From an uncultured Clostridia bacterium (GTDB taxonomy: Bacteria > Bacillota > Clostridia > Oscillospirales > Acutalibacteraceae), in the NCBI GenBank assembly GCA_945227095.1, contig CALYOC010000047.1, forward strand, positions 1-6,417: DNA of 6,417 nucleotides, given 5' to 3'. The notes below the pieces were generated by a model. The model was not told the origin of the DNA. It worked only from the letters and a program-made list of their open reading frames with translations, and did not search any database. The stretch's first letter is position 1, and each line of letters starts with the position of its first letter. A program made the translations under genes and the position numbers. Positions 1 to 4,890 of this stretch are shown in pieces.

Positions 1-2
1 GT

Positions 3-737
3 CCGTGGGAGGAGGCTTCACGCTTCGGCGTTATGCTCACCGACGAAGACAACCGTATCTCCGGTTTTGAAGAAAAGCCCGCCAAGCCCAAGAGCAACAA
101 GGCTTCAATGGGTGTTTACATATTCTCGTGGAAGGAGCTTCGCCGCTACCTTATCGAGGACGAAAACAACCCGAACTCCGTTCACGATTTCGGTAAAAAC
201 ATCATCCCCGCAATGCTTGCCGACGGCAAAAAGCTTATGGCGTACCCCTTTGACGGATATTGGAAGGATGTCGGAACAATCGGCTCTCTCTGGGAGGCAA
301 ACCTCGACCTTATCGACCCGAATGTTGACTTGGATTTGTCCGATGACTCCTGGAAAATTTACTCGAATGTCACCTCTATGCCGCCGCACTACACATCGCC
401 CACCGCAAAAATCCAGAACTCTCTCATCTCCGAGGGCGGATATATTGCGGGAAATGTTGAATTCAGCGTAATATTCTCAAACGTTGTGATTGAGGAAGGC
501 GCGGAAATTGTAGATTCGGTTATTATGCCGGGAGCGGTGATTAAAAGCGGCGCGAAGGTGCTCTACTCAATAGTCGCGGAAAATGCCGTTATCGAGCAGG
601 GCGCCCAAGTAGGAGAATATCCCGAAAAATGCGAAAACCCCGAGGATTGGGGCGTTTCGGTAATCGGCAGCGAGGTATGTATCGGAGCCGGAGAAAAAGT
701 CGCGCCCGGTACAACCGTAGGAAAGGAGGAGGAATAA
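3..737 (+). CDS. glgC: Glucose-1-phosphate adenylyltransferase, catalytic subunit GlgC (5' end outside window)
   Basis: The last 244 residues of ADP-glucose pyrophosphorylase, which makes ADP-glucose from glucose-1-phosphate and ATP, the first committed step of bacterial glycogen synthesis in the cytoplasm. The frame is already open at base 3, so the ATG at 33 is internal: the residues before it, EEASRFGVM, match the EEASAFGVM segment of E. coli GlgC. Also visible are FEEKP (Lys at 75-77, equivalent to the glucose-1-phosphate-binding Lys195 of E. coli), [17 protein letters not shown] and [18 protein letters not shown]. After these comes a C-terminal left-handed beta-helix with hexapeptide-like repeats (about 400-700). 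The N-terminal nucleotide-binding part, roughly 140-160 residues, lies upstream of the window. The stop TAA is one base before glgD, and the glgD ribosome binding site lies inside the end of this gene, so the two are probably translationally coupled. Identification is very secure. Confidence 0.96.
   Translation, partial: PWEEASRFGVMLTDEDNRISGFEEKPAKPKSNKASMGVYIFSWKELRRYLIEDENNPNSVHDFGKNIIPAMLADGKKLMAYPFDGYWKDVGTIGSLWEANLDLIDPNVDLDLSDDSWKIYSNVTSMPPHYTSPTAKIQNSLISEGGYIAGNVEFSVIFSNVVIEEGAEIVDSVIMPGAVIKSGAKVLYSIVAENAVIEQGAQVGEYPEKCENPEDWGVSVIGSEVCIGAGEKVAPGTTVGKEEE
725..732 (+). promoter_or_regulatory. Ribosome binding site of glgD
   Basis: GGAGGAGG lies within the last codons of glgC, 6 bases before the glgD ATG at 739. 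It supports this start and coupled translation of glgC and glgD, which fits two subunits of one complex. Confidence 0.8.
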
Positions 738-738
738 T

Positions 739-1854
739 ATGTCTAAAAAAGTATTAGGTATAATTTTTTCCAATGCTCATGACGAAACTCTCAGCGAAAT
801 GACCGACCTTAGAACTATGGGCTCGGTTCCGTTCGGAGGAAGATTCCGCCTTATCGACTTTCCTCTGTCAAATATGGTGAATGCAGGTATAACAAAAATC
901 GGCGTTATCACAAAAAGCAACTATCAGTCCCTTATGGACCACATAGGAAGCGGACGACCCTGGGATTTGTCGCGCAAGACGGACGGACTTTTCATTCTGC
1001 CTCCGTTCAACCTCGGCGGCGCGGGCTACTATCACTCGCGAAGCGAAGCCCTTGACGGCGCCATGAAATTTATTTCAAGCAGCAACGAGAGATATGTCAT
1101 TTTGAGCGACTCCAACCTTGTCGCCAATATTGACTTCGACGAGCTTATCAAGCAGCACGAGGACACCGGCGCGGATATTACAATGGTCTGCGCAAAAGGC
1201 AGGGCTCCGAAAAATATACCCAACATACTCAATCTTCAACTCAACGATAATAAAGAGGTCGTGTCGGCATCGCTCGACAACGCACAGGGCAAGGAAGGCA
1301 GTTACTGCTTAAACATATATATGATGGAAAAGCACCTACTTCAAAGGCTGATTGCAGACAGTATGGCGCACTCCGAGCCCCATTTCCAAAAGGATGTAAT
1401 TTTAGGACAAATAGGCAAACTTAAAATATTCTCATATGAATTTACCGGTTACAGCTGTATGATTGACGGACTTTCCTCATACTTCGGCGCAAATATGGAC
1501 CTTCTCAACACACCGAACAGACAGGATTTATTCCGCTCGGAAAGAACAATCTTCACAAAGGCAAAGGACTCCATGCCGACAAGATACGGCCTGGCTTCAA
1601 ATGTTAAAAACACCCTTGTGGCAGACGGCTGCGTTATCGACGGCGAAGTCGAAAACTGCATACTTTTCAGAAATGTCACCGTGGGCAAGGGTGCAAAGCT
1701 AAAAAACTGTATCGTTATGCAAAACGCGTATGTCTCCGACGACGCACAGCTTGAATACACAATTCTCGACAAGGAAGTTGTCATCAAGCCCGGCAAACGC
1801 CTTAGCGGTGCGGACACATACCCGGTATATGTAGGAAAGAAAATTATTATTTAA
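739..1854 (+). CDS. glgD: Glucose-1-phosphate adenylyltransferase, GlgD subunit
   Basis: A 371-residue GlgC paralogue. In Firmicutes GlgD pairs with GlgC to form the hetero-oligomeric ADP-glucose pyrophosphorylase, with GlgD in a regulatory or supporting role (family knowledge). The fold is visible: PFGGRFRLIDFPLSN at about residues 31-45 is the nucleotidyltransferase core, and a left-handed beta-helix with VADGCVIDG and later repeats runs from about residue 279 to the end. Two catalytic signatures of GlgC are degenerate, as expected for GlgD. The glycine- and arginine-rich N-terminal loop is replaced by NAHDETLSEMTDLRTMGS (about 12-29), and the GDHIYKMD-type metal and substrate motif is replaced by SDSNLVANID (123-132). 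It therefore probably has little activity alone. The start is fixed by the GGAGGAGG site and the 1-base gap from glgC; glgA follows after 18 bases. Confidence 0.95.
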   Translation: MSKKVLGIIFSNAHDETLSEMTDLRTMGSVPFGGRFRLIDFPLSNMVNAGITKIGVITKSNYQSLMDHIGSGRPWDLSRKTDGLFILPPFNLGGAGYYHSRSEALDGAMKFISSSNERYVILSDSNLVANIDFDELIKQHEDTGADITMVCAKGRAPKNIPNILNLQLNDNKEVVSASLDNAQGKEGSYCLNIYMMEKHLLQRLIADSMAHSEPHFQKDVILGQIGKLKIFSYEFTGYSCMIDGLSSYFGANMDLLNTPNRQDLFRSERTIFTKAKDSMPTRYGLASNVKNTLVADGCVIDGEVENCILFRNVTVGKGAKLKNCIVMQNAYVSDDAQLEYTILDKEVVIKPGKRLSGADTYPVYVGKKIII

Positions 1855-1872
1855 CGTTTCACAGGAGATAAA

Positions 1873-2721
1873 ATGAAAGTATTATATGTAGCGAGTGAGG
1901 CTTTACCCTTTGTTGCAAGCGGCGGCCTTGCCGATGTCGCAGGCAGTCTGCCGTTTGCCCTGCGAAGAAGATTTGTAGGAGCGAGGGTCGTCGTTCCGCT
2001 TTACGGCAAAATCAGCGATGAAATGCGAAGCAAAATGAAGTATGTCTGCAATTTCGGCGTTCCGGTGTCCTGGAGAATGCAGTACTGCGGAATCTTTGAA
2101 GCACACCTTGACGGCGTTATCTACTATTTCATCGACAATGAATATTACTTCAAGCGCGACAACCTATACGGTTACTACGACGACGCGGAGCGCTTTGCGT
2201 TCTTCTCCCGCGCCGTGCTTGAAATGCTTAAACACATAGACTTTAAGCCGGACATAATCAACTGCAACGACTGGCAGACGGGACTTATTCCCGTTTACTA
2301 CTCGCTTTACTACGCAAACACGGAGAAGCTCCGTGGGATAAAGACGGTGTTCACAATCCACAATATCCAATACCAAGGTCAGTACGGAATGGAAAGCCTC
2401 GGTGACCTGCTGGGAATTGACGAGAGTGCAAAAAGCCTTGTCGAATACGACGGCTGCGTCAACTATATGAAGGGTGCGATTGAAACCGCAGACCTTGTCT
2501 CAACCGTTTCCCGCAGCTATGCCGACGAAATTTTAGACCCGTGGTACTCCCACGGCTTAGATACCATACTCAAACAGCGCGCGTATAAACTTCGAGGTAT
2601 TCTCAACGGAATTGACACGGTGAATTACAATCCGCAAACGGATAAAAACATCGCACAAAATTACGACAGCGAAACCTTTTCACTCGGAAAAGCCGCCTGC
2701 ACGGAGGCGAGCCAAAAGTAA
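1873..2721 (+). CDS. glgA: GlgA N-terminal fragment (GT5 starch synthase catalytic domain)
   Basis: The translatable first part of glgA, 282 residues ending at the premature TAA. It covers the N-terminal Rossmann-like GT5 domain. MKVLYVASEALPF leads into SGGLADVAGSLP (16-27), followed by the CNDWQTGLIP stretch (131-140), FTIHNIQYQGQYG with His163, the SRSYADEI segment, and the LRGILNGID motif that closes the domain. The C-terminal nucleotide-sugar-binding domain is missing, so this product alone should not make glycogen. Its last residues, KAACTEASQK, match the family helix up to the stop, after which the homologous sequence simply continues in the same frame. Confidence 0.85.
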   Translation: MKVLYVASEALPFVASGGLADVAGSLPFALRRRFVGARVVVPLYGKISDEMRSKMKYVCNFGVPVSWRMQYCGIFEAHLDGVIYYFIDNEYYFKRDNLYGYYDDAERFAFFSRAVLEMLKHIDFKPDIINCNDWQTGLIPVYYSLYYANTEKLRGIKTVFTIHNIQYQGQYGMESLGDLLGIDESAKSLVEYDGCVNYMKGAIETADLVSTVSRSYADEILDPWYSHGLDTILKQRAYKLRGILNGIDTVNYNPQTDKNIAQNYDSETFSLGKAACTEASQK

Positions 2722-2760
2722 TTCACCCTGACGGTCAGGGGTGATGTTCCCGGCATCTGA
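2701..2760 (+). other. Patch of glgA holding both premature stops and a small hairpin
   Basis: Codons 277-296 of glgA. In frame they read TEASQK-stop-FTLTVRGDVPGI-stop and then continue with IVTRLVSHKG. In E. coli GlgA the same columns are RQLQIAMGLKVDDKVPLFA followed by VVSRLTSQKG, with no gaps. Besides the two stops, several positions look unusual for the family: Ser where Leu is usual, Thr where the Gly of the (F/M)GL motif is expected, and Gly at the residue after VP. Bases 2724-2743 can form a hairpin of 8 pairs with one bulged G and a CGG loop, three bases after the TAA. The concentration of oddities in 60 bases contrasts with the clean coding sequence on both sides. Confidence 0.7.
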
Positions 2761-3297
2761 ATCGTCACCCGTCTTGTCAGCCACAAGGGTCTCGATTTGA
2801 TAGAAAACATTTTGGACGAGCTGCTCCGGACGCAGGATGTTCAGGTTGTCGTTCTCGGCTCGGGTGACAGCGAATATGAGCAATTCTTCCTGTCAATGAA
2901 AGGAAGATACCCCGACAAGCTCGGCGTCACAATCGGATTTATCCCGCCTCTGTCGCGCAGAATATACGCAGGCTCGGATATGTTCTTAATGCCCTCAAAG
3001 TCGGAGCCCTGCGGACTCAGCCAAATGATTGCCCTCAGATACGGCTCTGTTCCGATAGTCAGAGAGACGGGCGGTCTCAAGGATTCTATCACCGACAGCG
3101 GAGACGGTCGCGGAAACGGCTTCACATTCAAAACCTACAATGCTCACGATATGCTCTTCTCAATCAAGCGCGGCATTGAGGGCTACCGCGACAAAAACGG
3201 TTGGAGCGTACTTGTCAAGAGAGCTATGGAAAGCGACAACTCGTGGGCAAAGAGTGCCGGTGAGTATATCAAGATGTATAAATCTTTACTCAAATAA
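2761..3297 (+). pseudogene. glgA: GlgA C-terminal remnant (nucleotide-sugar-binding GT-B domain)
   Basis: 178 open codons after the TGA stop, in the same frame as the upstream part. They carry the C-terminal domain signatures: TRLVSHKGLDL with Arg300 and Lys305, VVLGSGDSEYEQFF, the GFIPPLSRRIYAGSDMFLMPS region, SEPCGLSQMIALRYG with catalytic-site Glu378, and PIVRETGGLKDSI. Its end, SWAKSAGEYIKMYKSLL, matches the normal GlgA C-terminus. The only early in-frame start is TTG at 2797, with a weak AAGGG at 2785-2789 before it. A product from there would lack Arg300 and Lys305, so independent translation into a working domain is unlikely. No further disabling changes are seen, so the lesion is recent or artefactual. 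Confidence 0.85.
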
Positions 3298-3306
3298 GGA
3301 GAAGAT

Positions 3307-3873
3307 ATGAAACAGAAAAATAAATACAATGTTCTCATAATGAGCCTTATCAGCCTCGCGGTGGGAATCTTCTTCTGTACCTGTTCACACTTTATTGTCA
3401 ACGCGGTAGGCTGGGCGATAGGCGCCGTACTCACTCTCACGGGAATTGTCGCCCTGCTGATATACTTCCTGGCAAAGGGCGCGCAAAGCGCAATCTACCT
3501 CACGGGCGGAATAATTTTCAGCGTTGTCGGAATCTTCTTCCTCATAAGTCAAAGCGCCGCCCTGAAAATTATACCCATCGCGCTGGGTATAATACTTATC
3601 ATAATCAGCACATTTATGATAAATTCCTGCGTCGGTATGAAGCGTATGAATTACAAATATTGGTGGATTCCCCTGATTTTTGCACTCGTAATCATCTGCG
3701 CGGGCCTGTTTATGATATTCCGACCGGGCAAATCGCTCGAATTCTCAATAATATTTGTCGGTATAGCGCTTATCGTTGACGCGGTTATGGGTGTAATTAC
3801 ATTCTTCTTCCACTCAAAAGCCGCCGGGCAATATGTAGAAGCCGATTACAGAGAGATTGATACACAGGAATAA
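3307..3873 (+). CDS. DUF308/HdeD-like six-helix membrane protein
   Basis: A 188-residue very hydrophobic protein with about six predicted membrane segments, near residues 9-30, 32-56, 62-81, 88-108, 120-138 and 145-168. Short basic linkers (KGAQ, MKRMNYKY) and a polar acidic tail (about 169-188, with VEADYREIDTQE) complete it. The pattern of paired helices with G-rich repeats such as GGIIFSVVGIFFLIS resembles the DUF308 / HdeD acid-resistance membrane protein family, whose biochemical role in Clostridia is unknown. The start ATG is well supported by AAGGAGA just upstream. It begins 9 bases after the glgA stop and is followed by the operon terminator, so it is very likely co-transcribed with the glycogen genes, but nothing in the sequence ties it to glycogen. 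The family call comes from the hydrophobicity pattern and general resemblance and is moderately sure. Confidence 0.72.
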   Translation: MKQKNKYNVLIMSLISLAVGIFFCTCSHFIVNAVGWAIGAVLTLTGIVALLIYFLAKGAQSAIYLTGGIIFSVVGIFFLISQSAALKIIPIALGIILIIISTFMINSCVGMKRMNYKYWWIPLIFALVIICAGLFMIFRPGKSLEFSIIFVGIALIVDAVMGVITFFFHSKAAGQYVEADYREIDTQE

Positions 3874-3886
3874 TAAATTACAATAT

Positions 3887-3921
3887 AATCCGCCGACGCT
3901 AATTTGCGTCGGCGGATTTTT
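3887..3921 (+). terminator. Intrinsic terminator ending the glg operon
   Basis: A perfect 13-bp GC-rich stem (arms 3887-3899 and 3906-3918) with a six-base loop TAATTT, followed on the plus strand by a run of five T (3917-3921). It lies 13 bases after the stop of the DUF308-like gene and 5 bases before the cupin stop on the other strand. Read on the minus strand the stem is followed by only a weak T-rich stretch, so it is a clear plus-strand terminator and possibly a weaker bidirectional one. Confidence 0.92.
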
Positions 3922-3925
3922 CATA

Positions 3926-4654
3926 TCAATCGCCTGCCTTGTCAGCAATATCCTTTGTCTGGTGAATCGTTCCGTGCGGATGATGCGGCGGCGCATAAAT
4001 CGAGTAAAGCTTGAGCGGCGAATGTGCGACATTGACTAAATTATGCCACGTTCCGGCAGGTACAAATATCGCGTCCCCTGCTCCTACGCGCCTTTTGTGG
4101 TTCATTTGACCCCTATGCTTTCCCATCATCACGACGCCCTGACCCTCCTCAATGCACAAGGTGAGGAGAGTTGAACCCGATATGGTTTAAAACGGCATAT
4201 TTTTGCCTGACCTGCGTTAAAAATCTTGCCATACGGCAGTATGGCGGCGATTTTGTGCCTTGTTTAAGCAAAAATCTACTCGTTTTAAACTGCTCTGCAC
4301 CGAAAATGCAGAGAGTATGGATGGATTTTTGCTTTTGAGACGGCAGTCGGGCTGACGCCCGACAACGGTGAAAAAGTGAAAATACGCCGTAATATCAAAT
4401 TTTCGGCATATTGTGTTCAATTCTCCTCACCTTAAAAATTGGTCGGTGTCGGAGTGCATTTCCTGCCCGATTTCTCCGCGGCACGGTATCGACATCAAGG
4501 TGAGCTGTAAATATTCGCCCGTCCAAAGAGCGCGTCTGAAAAACCTGTTTTGCAAAGCTTCCCGTCTAATATTCACCACGAAGGGCTCCGCTCCGTAATC
4601 AGTTATGCGTCTGCGCTCCCGGTCTGAACGGTGCGGTCTGTTGTAAGAGTACAC
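3926..4654 (-). pseudogene. Small cupin-domain protein gene split by a 276-bp insertion
   Basis: Reading the minus strand, a GTG at 4654 preceded by AGGAGGT (4668-4662, 7-base spacer) starts a frame with TDYGAEPFVVNI, ALWTGEYLQLTLMSIP and GEIGQEMHSDTDQFL, which is cupin motif 1 with its metal-ligand His. It hits TGA at 4429-4427, just inside the inserted element. The rest of the same protein resumes at 4157: CIEEGQGVVMMG, then AGDAIFVPAGTWHNLVN (cupin motif 2, P-G-H-N), LKLYSIYAPPHHPHGT, and TGA at 3928-3926. Deleting 4158-4433 joins the halves in frame as DQFL-CIEEGQG, about 149 residues, a normal length for this family of stand-alone cupins common in Firmicutes. Their substrate is not established. 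As it stands the gene makes only a 75-residue N-terminal piece. The insertion is otherwise clean and neither half shows more decay. Confidence 0.9.
4158..4433. mobile_element. 276-bp MITE-like element with 27-bp terminal inverted repeats, inserted in the cupin gene
   Basis: The ends are inverted repeats: left arm 4158-4184 begins AAGGTGAGGAGA, and the reverse complement of the right arm 4407-4433 matches it at 24 of 27 positions (differences at positions 13, 20 and 22). No transposase fits and no frame inside looks like a protein. The interior is full of inverted repeats: GCCATAC/GTATGGC (4228-4245) within AAAATC/GATTTT (4220-4254), an 11-bp pair AAGCAAAAATC/GATTTTTGCTT (4266-4276 and 4324-4334) enclosing CTCTGCA/TGCAGAG (4293-4313), and GTCGGGC/GCCCGAC (4346-4363). 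CGGCATATT also occurs as a direct repeat near both ends (4193-4201, 4404-4412). No target-site duplication is visible at the junctions. Size, ends and lack of coding capacity suggest a non-autonomous element moved by a transposase elsewhere in the genome; the class is not identified. Confidence 0.82.
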
Positions 4655-4661
4655 GGCTTTG

Positions 4662-4668
4662 ACCTCCT
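4662..4668 (-). promoter_or_regulatory. Ribosome binding site deciding the GTG start of the cupin gene
   Basis: The minus strand reads AGGAGGT followed by a seven-base spacer and GTG at 4654. This near-consensus site makes the non-ATG start convincing. Confidence 0.8.
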
Positions 4669-4690
4669 CTCCTTATTATTTATTACCATA

Positions 4691-4708
4691 TTATGAATAT
4701 CAACATAA
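4691..4708. promoter_or_regulatory. Small inverted repeat in the cupin leader, possible operator
   Basis: TTATG (4691-4695) and CATAA (4704-4708) form a short dyad with an 8-base centre, about 35-55 bases upstream of the cupin start. A second, imperfect dyad (around ATTATGCAAA and TTTGTGCAATA, about 4755-4789) lies further into the shared intergenic region. The whole stretch 4670-4880 is AT-rich and must hold both divergent promoters. No convincing -35/-10 pair for the cupin gene stands out. Such short dyads arise easily by chance in AT-rich DNA, so the operator reading is weak. Confidence 0.25.
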
Positions 4709-4827
4709 GGTGTTAACTGCCGACAACCGCGAATTCTAACCCACAGAAATTTAAATTATGCAAAAAAAGAAATTATCTTTGTGCAATATATATAAATAAC
4801 ACCTGTAAAATTTTTCGCCGTCAATGC

Positions 4828-4856
4828 TTCTTTCCCTTATATATTTATGTTATAAT
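4828..4856 (+). promoter_or_regulatory. Predicted sigma-A-type promoter of the symporter gene
   Basis: A perfect -10 box TATAAT (4851-4856) is preceded by the extended element TG at 4848-4849. The hexamer 17 bases upstream, TTCTTT at 4828-4833, is a poor -35, which extended -10 promoters tolerate. It lies 34 bases before the symporter ATG and no other gene intervenes. Confidence 0.6.
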
Positions 4857-4879
4857 ATACTTTGTAATTAGATATATTG

Positions 4880-4885
4880 AGGTGG
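4880..4885 (+). promoter_or_regulatory. Ribosome binding site of the symporter gene
   Basis: AGGTGG lies 5 bases before ATG at 4891. The upstream in-frame GTG at 4882 is part of this ribosome binding site, so ATG 4891 is the better start. Confidence 0.75.
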
Positions 4886-4890
4886 AGCAT

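Larger units (their letters stand above)
1873..3297 (+). pseudogene. glgA: Glycogen synthase GlgA, interrupted by two in-frame stop codons
   Basis: ADP-glucose-dependent glycogen synthase (glycosyltransferase family 5, GT-B fold), which extends alpha-1,4-glucan. The start ATG at 1873 follows AGGAG at 1863-1867. Read through, the frame gives 474 codons before the final TAA, against 477 in E. coli GlgA. The alignment across the break is gapless, so stops at codons 283 (TAA, 2719-2721) and 296 (TGA, 2758-2760) are substitutions, not the result of a frameshift. Counting the stops as positions, key residues fall where E. coli has them: Asp133 (Asp137), His163 (His161), Arg300, Lys305 and Glu378 (Glu377). 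The KxGGL lysine (Lys15 in E. coli) is Ala15 here. As written the gene yields only the N-terminal domain and should be inactive. A local sequence or assembly error is a serious alternative, since everything outside codons 277-296 looks intact. Confidence 0.88.

Noticed and set aside
2758..2760. TGA read as an amino acid (Gly as in Gracilibacteria/SR1, Trp, or selenocysteine)
   Set aside because: The TGA does sit at a position where Gly is plausible, but the cupin gene ends normally with TGA at 3928-3926, no other in-frame TGA occurs in the intact genes, a TAA stop lies just upstream, and the only hairpin is before the TGA, not after it as a bacterial SECIS would be.
2701..2797. Frameshift in glgA or a separate downstream gene starting at TTG 2797
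   Set aside because: Both parts are in the same frame and align to GlgA without gaps, so there is no frameshift. TTG 2797 is only the first possible start after the stops, and a protein from there would lack Arg300 and Lys305.
3857..4039. Small plus-strand reading frame downstream of the DUF308-like gene
   Set aside because: It overlaps the end of that gene, runs through the intrinsic terminator and is antisense to the cupin 3' half.
4217..4420. A 67-residue minus-strand reading frame inside the inserted element
   Set aside because: It starts with TTG in the terminal inverted repeat, has no ribosome binding site or recognisable domain, and runs across all the hairpins; it is explained by chance in structured non-coding DNA.
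4158..4433. CRISPR array, riboswitch or group II intron as the explanation of the repeat-rich insertion
   Set aside because: There are no regularly spaced direct repeats, the element lies inside a coding sequence instead of a leader, it has no recognisable group II domain V, and matching terminal inverted repeats point to a transposable element.
4413..4598. Plus-strand reading frame over the element end and the cupin 5' half
   Set aside because: It is the antisense of the recognised cupin coding sequence and crosses the insertion junction.
4882..4890. GTG 4882 as the start of the symporter
   Set aside because: The codon is part of the AGGTGG ribosome binding site, and ATG 4891 lies at the right distance from it.
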